From positions 1 to 45,295 of IMG/VR virus record IMGVR_UViG_3300027754_000167: a stretch of DNA of 45,295 nucleotides; one strand, written 5' to 3'. This document shows, in pieces, positions 16,704 through 24,612 of the stretch (within the stretch, counting starts at the first letter, position 1; every line of letters starts with the position of its first letter). The DNA comes from a virus. Under the pieces are notes generated by a model. That model was given only the letters and a program-made list of their open reading frames with translations, had not been told where the DNA came from and searched no databases. A program made the translations under genes and the position numbers.

Positions 16704-17192
16704 TTAGAATTCTAAGATAGCGTAATCATATGATAATGTTAATTCGATTGAAACTGGGTCATTTGAACTCCAATCTAAATCACCAAAGTTTGCTGAGTTG
16801 ATAAATGCACCTTTTAAAGTCCATTGTTCTACCTTATCACCTACTGGGCCTAAGATATAGAATGTGATATCTTTTTTGTAGAATGCAGCATATCCATCTC
16901 TACCTGTCAATGACTCATGTGATTGTCTAACCCACTCCATAACTTGTTGTGCACCTGATGGTACAATTGGGTCATAAAGAGTAATGTTTACATCATCCCA
17001 TGTAGATTTTCCTTTAATCTTTCTTTTTACATTGATATGGTCTAATTCAACAACTTCCGATGTGAATGTTGGTCTACTTGCAGTTTTAACGATATATGAT
17101 TCTATACCGTTAATTTCCATAATGAATCTATTACTTAACTTAGGTTCAAAGTTCTTATAGAAAATTTTATCAAACTCTAATATTTCTGGCAT
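16704..17192 (-). CDS. 19: Tail tube protein (gp19-like)
   Basis: The 162-residue protein matches the T4 gp19 class in length (T4 163) and layout: an N-terminal EFDKIFYKNFEPKLSNRFIMEINGIESYIVKTASRP, central VELDHINVKRKIKGKSTWDDVNITLYDP, helix with QQVMEWVRQSHESLTGR, and the C-terminal GAFINSANFGDLDWSSNDPVSIELTLSYDYAIL, a phrase shared by gp19 tubes. It polymerises into the inner tail tube through which DNA passes. The gene follows the sheath gene, as in T4, with a late-type motif in between and a strong terminator after it, which suits a high-copy product. Confidence 0.93.
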   Translation of the reverse strand: MPEILEFDKIFYKNFEPKLSNRFIMEINGIESYIVKTASRPTFTSEVVELDHINVKRKIKGKSTWDDVNITLYDPIVPSGAQQVMEWVRQSHESLTGRDGYAAFYKKDITFYILGPVGDKVEQWTLKGAFINSANFGDLDWSSNDPVSIELTLSYDYAILEF

Positions 17193-17217
17193 TTTACTTT
17201 ATTTTTTAATTCTTTTA

Positions 17218-17226
17218 TATAAATAT
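17218..17226 (-). promoter_or_regulatory. Late-type motif ATATTTATA
   Basis: Exact copy 25 bases upstream of the tube ATG at 17192, inside the 46-base gap after the sheath gene. Confidence 0.5.
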
Positions 17227-17238
17227 CTATTTCTTAAA

Positions 17239-19758
17239 TTATCCGTTAAATGCTGCTCCAGTTGGTAAGATGTTGAAATCAATTTGAATGAATTCAGCGG
17301 TTCTTGTTGGTTGTAAGTAGATAGCACCTTTCATAATGTTTCTATCAATTACATCTGGAGTATTATTAGAATCGTCCATTACAACACGGAATGCGTACAA
17401 ACCTTGTCTTTGTTGGATTGATTCTAAATAAGGGTTAACAATATTTAAAAATCTGTTTCTTGTTTCTGCTGTGTTTTGTTCGAATACTAAGTATCTTGAA
17501 GTAGATGCGATGTATTTTCTTACAGTTAATAATAATCTTCTTACATTGATTCTATCTAATGCAGATGGTTTATCTTGTAAAGTTTTTTGACCGAATACTA
17601 CGATACCTTGTCCTGGGAATTGAACGATTGGATTTACCTTTCCTTCATATAGAGTATCTTTTTCAGACTGAGTTAATCTATTCAATACACTAACTGCTCC
17701 TACTAAACCACCTCTATTCAAACCTGCTGGTGCGAACCACTCAGCTGCTACTCTATCGTTTGCTGCGAATACGCCAGGTAATAATACTGAAGGTGGAACT
17801 GAAATTAATTTGTTTGTATTAACATCAATTGTCTTAACCCATGGGTAGTAAGTTGCTGTCATATTTGAATCTATTGCGTCTGCTTGTGTTGTAGCTTGTG
17901 AAATTGAATCATCCGCTGCATTTGTATCCATAATATAGAAACAATCATCTCTTTGTTCAACCATATCTAAAACTGAAGTTACTACTGAAGTGTGATGTCT
18001 TCTAATAACACCTGGAGTTACAACCATATTGATATCAAATTCGTCAGCGTTAGATAATGCAGATATGTGTTTACCATAAGCTACCGAACCTGAAGATAAT
18101 GAAGTTGATAAATTAAATCCTTGTGAGTTACCTGCAATTATATTTGTTCCAGTATAAATTGGAGTTGTTGGATTCATACCATCAAATCCTTCTTGGAATG
18201 CTACAACAAATTGTGCATTTGCATCACCTACTGATAATGTACCACCATTTGTTGCGTCTAAACCAAATACTGAATTAGAACCTATACCTGCTCCTGTTGG
18301 AATTGCTTTAATATAAATTGAGTTATCAGTATTACCATCTAAATCAATACCACCAACTACAGTTGCTGAAGAACTTACAAATGTTACTGCAGGAACCAAT
18401 GCTCCTACACCAGCTGATGCTGAAATAGGTAATTGATATGCTGCGTGTGCAAATGGAACTGCTTGAACTGGTGCTGATTCATTTAAGTTTTTAATTCTAA
18501 TATATTTTGAATTATTAACCCAATCTCCTGTTTCAGAAATTTTACCATCTGATGCGATTGTTCTTTTTCTATCACCAATTACTCTACTAATATAGTTTGG
18601 TGAGTTAGGGTCTAAGTTTACATTAGAATAAGTTTCTAATACATTTTTCTTTTTGTTTGTGTCAGAATATCCTCTTACAACTAATGTGAATGTACCATAA
18701 TCTGTACCATTTACACTACCTGCTGCTTTAATATTTGTAATACCAATTTTAACTTTTGTATTTGCTGTATTTCCTGCACCAATCGTTTCAATTTGGAACA
18801 GATTGTATCTATCACCGGAAATTGTTTGAGATTTGATATATGGAGTTACTGCTTCTTGTGCATCAAATGTAAATAATTGGTCACCTAATAATGTTAAAGA
18901 TTGAGTTGCAAATGCGTTTAATGATACGGAATGGTTATTAAATAAACCATATACATATGCACCCTTAGCTCCGATTGCAGATGTGCCAAATGTTGATTCG
19001 ATATCGTTTGTATCTTCAGAATCTACCGATGATGTTCCTGCAAAGTTTGTTGAACCTGTTATACTAACAATGAAATCTCCGTTAGATAATGATGTCAATA
19101 TTGAACCACTCAATCCTGTTGTTAATGTATTTTTATCACTAGGGAATAAAATACCTACTGATGCAGATGCTGCTAAATCTCCATTTATTAATATGGATAC
19201 AGATGAACTACCAGCTCCTTGTGTTGCAGATTGTGATACATATACATTGGTAGGTAATACTTTACAACCATTACCAAATTCAGTTAATGAAACGGCTGTA
19301 ACAATACCGGCTGTAATAGTCGCTGTTGCAGTTGGTTGAGTAGTATTAAATGTACTACCTTCAAATATTAAATTAGCCGTACCAGTTGTTGTATTATTTG
19401 ATGCGGTATAACCACTACCTCCTGATATTAATGATAACGATGTAATTTGTCCTTTATTTGTAGAATTTATTAGTAAAGGATTTTGTGCAGTATATCCACC
19501 GATACCTGCTACTCTACAAATAGTTGCAGTTCCAGCTTCTCTTAAATATGATTGTACTGCTAAAGGAGTATAATATGTGTCATCTACTACTCCGTATAAT
19601 GTTTCAAATTCAGCTTGTGAATTTACAATTGTTGGTACTAATGGGCCTTCTTTGAAAGGGCCTATGAATGCTGCTCCGATGTCAGCTACACCTTGTTGTA
19701 AGAATGAAAGGTCGTTTTCTTTTGTAAATACGCCTGGTGATACTATCTTTTCTGCCAT
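17239..19758 (-). CDS. 18: Tail sheath protein (gp18-like)
   Basis: The 839-residue protein has the two conserved ends of T4-type sheaths. The start reads MAEKIVSPGVFTKENDLSFLQ, with GAAFIGPFKEGPL and FETLYGVVDDTYYTPLAVQSYLREAG. The C-terminal 220 residues carry KTIDVNTNKLISVPPSVLLPGV, DRVAAEWFAPAGLNRGG, GIVVFGQKTLQ, RRLLLTVRKYIASTSRYLVFEQN and a final FIQIDFNILPTGAAFNG. It is about 180 residues longer than T4 gp18, mostly from surface insertions between about residues 90 and 560, including a GGSGYTASNN segment and several Ser/Thr/Gly-rich stretches. It forms the contractile outer sheath. The late-type motif at 19794-19802 lies upstream. Confidence 0.95.
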   Translation of the reverse strand: MAEKIVSPGVFTKENDLSFLQQGVADIGAAFIGPFKEGPLVPTIVNSQAEFETLYGVVDDTYYTPLAVQSYLREAGTATICRVAGIGGYTAQNPLLINSTNKGQITSLSLISGGSGYTASNNTTTGTANLIFEGSTFNTTQPTATATITAGIVTAVSLTEFGNGCKVLPTNVYVSQSATQGAGSSSVSILINGDLAASASVGILFPSDKNTLTTGLSGSILTSLSNGDFIVSITGSTNFAGTSSVDSEDTNDIESTFGTSAIGAKGAYVYGLFNNHSVSLNAFATQSLTLLGDQLFTFDAQEAVTPYIKSQTISGDRYNLFQIETIGAGNTANTKVKIGITNIKAAGSVNGTDYGTFTLVVRGYSDTNKKKNVLETYSNVNLDPNSPNYISRVIGDRKRTIASDGKISETGDWVNNSKYIRIKNLNESAPVQAVPFAHAAYQLPISASAGVGALVPAVTFVSSSATVVGGIDLDGNTDNSIYIKAIPTGAGIGSNSVFGLDATNGGTLSVGDANAQFVVAFQEGFDGMNPTTPIYTGTNIIAGNSQGFNLSTSLSSGSVAYGKHISALSNADEFDINMVVTPGVIRRHHTSVVTSVLDMVEQRDDCFYIMDTNAADDSISQATTQADAIDSNMTATYYPWVKTIDVNTNKLISVPPSVLLPGVFAANDRVAAEWFAPAGLNRGGLVGAVSVLNRLTQSEKDTLYEGKVNPIVQFPGQGIVVFGQKTLQDKPSALDRINVRRLLLTVRKYIASTSRYLVFEQNTAETRNRFLNIVNPYLESIQQRQGLYAFRVVMDDSNNTPDVIDRNIMKGAIYLQPTRTAEFIQIDFNILPTGAAFNG

Positions 19759-19793
19759 TTTATATGCTTTAATTTAAATTTATTAGTTCTCAA

Positions 19794-19802
19794 TATAAAT
19801 AT
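19794..19802 (-). promoter_or_regulatory. Late-type motif ATATTTATA
   Basis: Exact copy 35 bases upstream of the sheath ATG at 19758, in the 71-base gap after the Hint/LamG gene. Confidence 0.5.
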
Positions 19803-19829
19803 AAAATTTTCAATCAAAACAACAAAATC

Positions 19830-21557
19830 TTATTTGTATGTTGGAGAGAAATAATCGTATACTTGTCCTACTGATGCTGCTGATTGTAATGTGTTATAGA
19901 ATAATACAGGTCCAATTTGTCCGTTCCAGAATGTTGTTCTTGCACTATTACTACCAATTGTTAAATAGTTTGTTGATGCTGGTGCCGTAAATGCTGCTGC
20001 GGTAAATGTTCCTACCGATGTTTTATCTACATAAACCGTTACAGTTCCTGATGGTTGGAATGTTGCTGAAATCATATACCAAACATTTGCTGATAATGAA
20101 GTCGTTAATTGTGCACTATTTCCTAATGTACTACCATAGAATTTTACTCTATTTAAAGTAGAACTATCTGATGATTCAATTGCCAAACCATAAAATCCTG
20201 CGTAGTCAAAAATGTGTCTTGTAGTTGTACCTAATGTTGTAGTAGGTCTTACCCACATATGGATTGTACCTGAAGTAGTATTAAATTGTGAAATACCACC
20301 ATTAATATTTGTAGTAGTATCTTTATACCAGAATTGAGTTGTACCATTTGCACTCCAAGATTTTTCTTTTCTACCTACACCATTATTATAAGATGGGTTA
20401 CCACCTGTAATACTTGCTGCGTTTGTTACACCTGCAGGTCTTACACCGGTATTATATCCACTCATATCTAACCAATCTGCCGTTGCAGTACCTGCCGTAG
20501 ATGATGCCTTTGATGGGTCAACATACATTCTTAATCCTGCAGATGGAATATATGGTTGAGTTTCTGTTCCTTTGTTGTGAGATATAATACCATTTGCTAA
20601 ATATACATCGGCATTTTCAACATTGAGTGTTACAATCTCAACATCAGCAGTTACTACTTCAATATTAATTACTTCGACTTCATTTAATCCGTTGGTTTCA
20701 TCATATGTTATTACTAAATCTCCAGGTAATACATCTTCTATATTTTTAAAATGATATTTTTGAATTTCATTATCCCAAACCCAAAGAGGGTGAGTTCCAG
20801 TTGCTTTAATTAAACCATTGTTTAAATCATAATATCCACTTGCAAAGTTGAATACAACATCTGATACAATTACTTCTTGATGTGTACCTGATTGGTTTTC
20901 TAACATATAAAATCTCCAATCAACATTTTCACTATCCATATCTTGTGACTCATCTGGTAATCCTGTTGGAACCCATGCTTTAATTGAATCACCTACTGAG
21001 ATATCTTCAACATTGACAATACTACCATCTGCTTTAGTTATTTTTGTACCAAATAATAAACAGAAGTCAGGTTGGTTAATAGTATTATAAACATCTACTG
21101 CGTATAATGTTTTAGTATATGCAGTTCCGTAGTTTGTTGCGGCAGTATTATAACCATCCTGATATTTCATCGTTAAAATTGAACTAGCTTCCGAATAGTT
21201 TGCTGCTGCAACTGCTGCAGGTGTTAAAGGAACTATGGTTGGGCCTGTTCCAAATGTTCTAGTTCCTGCTGTAAAGTTTACATTATCAAATGAACAAGTA
21301 TAATTGTTTGCAACTTGTTGAACTTTGGAATAAAATAAAGAACCTGTTGAACTAAACGAAAATTGTGCATTTTCAGTTGTACTTTCTACTACATAAGTAA
21401 AAGTTGGAACTGTTACTGTAATAGAATCGGTTGCAAATCCTAATAATGAACTATTTGCAGTGTTGCCACCCAAACCACCAATTGAAACTGTTCCTGGTCT
21501 CGCTGAACCACTTACTGCTCTGTATAAATTTCCTAACGATAAATTTGTTCTTGCCAT
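19830..21557 (-). CDS. Hint-domain (bacterial intein-like) and LamG-like virion protein
   Basis: A 575-residue protein in three parts. Residues 1-165 are Ser/Thr/Gly-rich and fibre-like. Residues about 166-328 form a Hint (Hedgehog/intein) domain: C166 begins CLLFGTKITKADGS and VEDISVGDSIKAW; the block B histidine is in TGTHPLWVW (H256); VLPGDLVI follows; the end is DVYLANGIISHN with H327-N328. The residue after N328 is Lys, not the Cys/Ser/Thr needed for standard splicing, as in A-type bacterial intein-like domains. No homing endonuclease is present. Residues about 335-575 look like a LamG/concanavalin-type domain: GLRMYVDPS, TIHMWVRPTT, WYMISATFQPSGTVTVYVD, NGQIGPVLFYNTLQ. I infer a surface protein that cleaves or splices itself, perhaps releasing or cross-linking its glycan-binding part. 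Confidence 0.85.
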   Translation of the reverse strand: MARTNLSLGNLYRAVSGSARPGTVSIGGLGGNTANSSLLGFATDSITVTVPTFTYVVESTTENAQFSFSSTGSLFYSKVQQVANNYTCSFDNVNFTAGTRTFGTGPTIVPLTPAAVAAANYSEASSILTMKYQDGYNTAATNYGTAYTKTLYAVDVYNTINQPDFCLLFGTKITKADGSIVNVEDISVGDSIKAWVPTGLPDESQDMDSENVDWRFYMLENQSGTHQEVIVSDVVFNFASGYYDLNNGLIKATGTHPLWVWDNEIQKYHFKNIEDVLPGDLVITYDETNGLNEVEVINIEVVTADVEIVTLNVENADVYLANGIISHNKGTETQPYIPSAGLRMYVDPSKASSTAGTATADWLDMSGYNTGVRPAGVTNAASITGGNPSYNNGVGRKEKSWSANGTTQFWYKDTTTNINGGISQFNTTSGTIHMWVRPTTTLGTTTRHIFDYAGFYGLAIESSDSSTLNRVKFYGSTLGNSAQLTTSLSANVWYMISATFQPSGTVTVYVDKTSVGTFTAAAFTAPASTNYLTIGSNSARTTFWNGQIGPVLFYNTLQSAASVGQVYDYFSPTYK

Positions 21558-21568
21558 AGTATAAAGTG

Positions 21569-22567
21569 TTATTCTCCGTTATAAATATCTAAAAGTTTTT
21601 GTTTCCACTCATCTTTATTAGAAAAGTTTTTAATCATCCAATTTTTAAGTTTTTCAAATTCTGCTTTACGGGTTTCGTAATCATCCTGACAAATTGTTTC
21701 GTAGGTTTTTTTAAATGTTTCCTCATCAATCGCTTTGTACTTATAGTCAAGTGGAACATGCCATGTTTCATGTAATATTGGTAATTTACCCCAATCGACT
21801 GCTTCAAATATTCCATATCCAAATGGTTCATATTCAAAACAAGAATGAGATATTCCCCAATCAAGTCCATAGAACTTTTCTTTATATTTGTAATCAAACT
21901 TGTAAATTTTTGATTTCTCAAATTTGTATCCATATTTCTTTTTGTAATATTTGTTGAATGTTTCTGAATTAGTAGAAATGTATCCACCTAACCCATTCAT
22001 ATATTCAACATTCTTTCTACCTTCAACTCTTGCTGCGTATCCTAATTCTATTGAGTTTGAAAGTTCGTTGTTTTGTATAAATCTATAATTATTTGGTATA
22101 TGATGTAAGTTTTCTGTTTGATATGGAAAATGATATAATCCTACCCAAATTTTATTTTTTATTTTATTTATTAATTCTGTTTCCCATTCCCAATTTCCGT
22201 ACCAATGTAAATATTCATCTTTTCCCATTTGTGCCATTAAAGACACCTTTGTAAGATTATGAAACACAATGGAATCAATCCTTTCTAAATTGTTGTGAAC
22301 TGCAGTAGTTGGGGTGTAATGACCATGTAATATATGTATTTTTCTTGCACCTTTAAGAATTTCATCAATTTTTAACTCGTTGGTTTCCCAAATATGGTCT
22401 ATGTCAATTGGAAATTCTTCGTAATTTGTAGGTTTGTGTCTATGGAAAAGAAGAAGTGGCTTAACATTTAAGTTAGGTGCCACTTCTTTTATCCAATTAG
22501 TTACCCATATATCAGCTCCACTATTGAACCAGGGTCCTCCTGCGGTAGTGTAGTATACATCGTACAT
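21569..22567 (-). CDS. GT-B glycosyltransferase (GT4-like) within the appendage cassette
   Basis: The 332-residue protein has a GT-B look. The N-terminal half starts MYDVYYTTAGGPWFNSGADIW and includes RKIHILHGHYTPTTAVHNN. The C-terminal half opens with IELGYAARVEGRKNVEYM, the usual start of the donor-binding domain, and has the EX7E motif at E247-PFGYGIF-E255, then DWGKLPILHE. Such retaining enzymes use nucleotide sugars. Its place between S74 fibre genes and the Hint/LamG gene, 11 to 21 bases from each, suggests it decorates Ser/Thr/Asn-rich virion proteins or appendages in the infected cell. Sugar and acceptor are unknown. The last codons of this gene contain the late-type motif for the next gene. 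Confidence 0.82.
   Translation of the reverse strand: MYDVYYTTAGGPWFNSGADIWVTNWIKEVAPNLNVKPLLLFHRHKPTNYEEFPIDIDHIWETNELKIDEILKGARKIHILHGHYTPTTAVHNNLERIDSIVFHNLTKVSLMAQMGKDEYLHWYGNWEWETELINKIKNKIWVGLYHFPYQTENLHHIPNNYRFIQNNELSNSIELGYAARVEGRKNVEYMNGLGGYISTNSETFNKYYKKKYGYKFEKSKIYKFDYKYKEKFYGLDWGISHSCFEYEPFGYGIFEAVDWGKLPILHETWHVPLDYKYKAIDEETFKKTYETICQDDYETRKAEFEKLKNWMIKNFSNKDEWKQKLLDIYNGE
21580..21588 (-). promoter_or_regulatory. Late-type motif ATATTTATA inside the glycosyltransferase 3' end
   Basis: Exact copy 22 bases upstream of the Hint/LamG ATG at 21557. It overlaps codons for Asp-Ile-Tyr-Asn at the end of the glycosyltransferase, so here the motif is kept within coding sequence. Confidence 0.4.
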
Positions 22568-22588
22568 CTATTATAAACCTTTTGAATA

Positions 22589-24553
22589 TTATTTAGACTT
22601 GCAATTATCGCATTTACATTCGTAATTTTCTAAATCTATTCTTAATTTTTCTATTTGTGTTTGTTGTTCTTTAATACCTTCAATTAATAATGCTACTAAT
22701 TTATCGTATTTAACTGCTTTGTATCCTGTTTCTCTTGTTGTTACTAATTGTGGTAATACTGCTTCAATTTCTTGTGCAATAACACCGACATCATTTCCTT
22801 CAAAACCATGGAACTCTTTCATGTCTGCTTTCCAATCATAAGTGTTACCACTAATCATTCTGATTTTTTCTATTGGATTTTCGATTGGAGTAATATTCTC
22901 TTTAAAGTTTATATCTGATGTAGAGTATGCTACAACATCACCACTTGCGTCAATTCTACCCGCAGTTGCTGATGCTGCCATACCAATACCCAATGAGTTA
23001 AATCTAACATCGGATGTAGTCAATAAGTTTTGGTTAATAACTGTACCATATCCAGTTGTTGAACTTAAAGTTACTTGTGCTGAACCACTTACTATTCCTG
23101 CTGGGATAGAAGAGATACTTGCGTATGTAATTTGAGATGAACCTGATACTAAGTTTGGTATTGTTATATTTGCAGAACCATCAAATGAAGTTCCGTTAAT
23201 AGTTCTTGCATTTTGTAAGGTAGTTGCAGTTGATGCATTACCTGTCAATGCTCCGGTAAATCCTGTTGAAGTTACTGAAGTTAAACCTGCTAATGAAGTA
23301 GATGTTCCACCTAATGCAGTTGATGTTGAACCGATTGTAATAGTATTTGTAGTAATTGCAGAACCAACTACTTGTGATGAACCCGAAATAACTGTATTAG
23401 AGTTTAATTGAGTTTTGATACCAGTAGACCAGTTTGTAGTTGCAGTTGCATCAATTTGTGATGAACCAGATACTATACCTGATGGGATAGATGAGATACT
23501 TGCGTAAGTTATTTGAGATGAACCACTTACTGTACCTGTTGGTAAGTTTGCAATTGTTTGTGAAGAACCTGAAACTACACCGGTTGGTAATAATGCTGGT
23601 ATTTGAGTTGAACTCGAAACTACTGAATCACCACCTACTCTTAATATTGCTAATTCACTTCCTTTAGCACCTGCTATCCATCTATCGTTTGTAGTATCCC
23701 ATAACATAGAACCTGTTGCTGTATTTCCACCTGCCGCATCTTTAACATACATACCACCATTTGTAGTAAGTGTTCCGTTTAATACTATAATATTGTCACC
23801 AATGTTTATATTTGTTGAGTCAATTGTTGTTGTTGTACCATTTACTACAAAATCACCACCTACTGTTAAACCAGTTGTTGTAGTAAGTGAACCTGTAATT
23901 GCTACATTATTTCCAAATTGAATTGCATTACCACCTGAAGATGTTATTTTATTACCATCTTGAACTTGTACCGTTCCTTTAAGTGATATAACACCCGTAG
24001 TTGGGTCTAAAACTACATCTCCACCACCTGATGATGCAAATGTAAGATTTCCGTCTGCAGTTTGTAATGTAATTGTGTCAGCAGAAGTTTCTAATAATTT
24101 TAAAGATTGTCCTGTGTCAGTTGTTAATTGTAAGTCATTTGCGGTTGACGAAAGAATTGCTGTACCATTCATATATAATGAACCGGTAGAAATATATAAG
24201 TGTCTCCATTGTTTAGAAGGAGAACCCAAATCGAATGTATTAGTTAATGAAGGAATTATAGATGAACTTAAATTTGCGGTCATTGCTACAGTATCGGATG
24301 TATTATCACCGATTGTAATGTTACCACCTAATGTTAAGTTACCATCAATTTTTGCGTTTCCTGTGATGTCTAATGAAGAACCTGAAATACCAGCGAATGT
24401 AGCTGCACTTCCTGTTCCTGATGCTCCTAGTGTAATATCACCAGTTGCTCCACCTACTTGTAATGTTCCTAAGTCTGTGTTTATGTATGGTTCTCCGAAT
24501 GCTAACGAACCGGATTTCTGTGCGGTGGTACCGCGTCTAAATTTAAGTCCCAT
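22589..24553 (-). CDS. Tail fibre-like protein with C-terminal peptidase S74 domain (654 aa)
   Basis: The start, MGLKFRRGTTAQKSGSLAFGEPYIN, resembles the RRG...GEL N-terminal module common to phage receptor-binding proteins. The middle is repeated, beta-rich and has VSGSSQITYASISSIPSG units. The C-terminal about 109 residues are an intramolecular chaperone auto-processing domain: S546-DINF-K551-ENITPIENP, the Ser-Lys dyad with spacing 5 as in the K1F endosialidase chaperone, then GNTYDW, DVGVIAQEIEAVLPQLV and a coiled coil. The last residues contain a CKCDNC cluster that could link subunits. The domain trimerises the fibre and then cuts itself off before S546. Third of three adjacent S74 genes. 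Confidence 0.88.
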   Translation of the reverse strand: MGLKFRRGTTAQKSGSLAFGEPYINTDLGTLQVGGATGDITLGASGTGSAATFAGISGSSLDITGNAKIDGNLTLGGNITIGDNTSDTVAMTANLSSSIIPSLTNTFDLGSPSKQWRHLYISTGSLYMNGTAILSSTANDLQLTTDTGQSLKLLETSADTITLQTADGNLTFASSGGGDVVLDPTTGVISLKGTVQVQDGNKITSSGGNAIQFGNNVAITGSLTTTTGLTVGGDFVVNGTTTTIDSTNINIGDNIIVLNGTLTTNGGMYVKDAAGGNTATGSMLWDTTNDRWIAGAKGSELAILRVGGDSVVSSSTQIPALLPTGVVSGSSQTIANLPTGTVSGSSQITYASISSIPSGIVSGSSQIDATATTNWSTGIKTQLNSNTVISGSSQVVGSAITTNTITIGSTSTALGGTSTSLAGLTSVTSTGFTGALTGNASTATTLQNARTINGTSFDGSANITIPNLVSGSSQITYASISSIPAGIVSGSAQVTLSSTTGYGTVINQNLLTTSDVRFNSLGIGMAASATAGRIDASGDVVAYSTSDINFKENITPIENPIEKIRMISGNTYDWKADMKEFHGFEGNDVGVIAQEIEAVLPQLVTTRETGYKAVKYDKLVALLIEGIKEQQTQIEKLRIDLENYECKCDNCKSK

Positions 24554-24580
24554 TTTAGTTTACTCTTTTTTTTAGTTAAA

Positions 24581-24600
24581 GTATAAGAAATTCCTTATAC
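24581..24600 (-). other. Leader hairpin between two S74 fibre genes
   Basis: On the minus strand GTATAAG, a 6-base loop, CTTATAC; the stem is extended by a bulged AAAG/CTTT. No T-run follows, so it is not a good terminator. It lies 3 bases past the late-type motif at 24604-24612, so it would sit in the 5' leader of the gene starting at 24553 and may protect that mRNA. Confidence 0.4.
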
Positions 24601-24603
24601 CTT

Positions 24604-24612
24604 TATAAATAT
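24604..24612 (-). promoter_or_regulatory. Late-type motif ATATTTATA
   Basis: Exact copy 50 bases upstream of the ATG at 24553 and directly next to the stop codon of the preceding fibre gene at 24613. Confidence 0.45.

Noticed and set aside
19830-21557. Hint region as a mobile intein with endonuclease
   Set aside because: The domain is only about 163 residues, contains no LAGLIDADG or HNH motif, and the following residue is not Cys, Ser or Thr.
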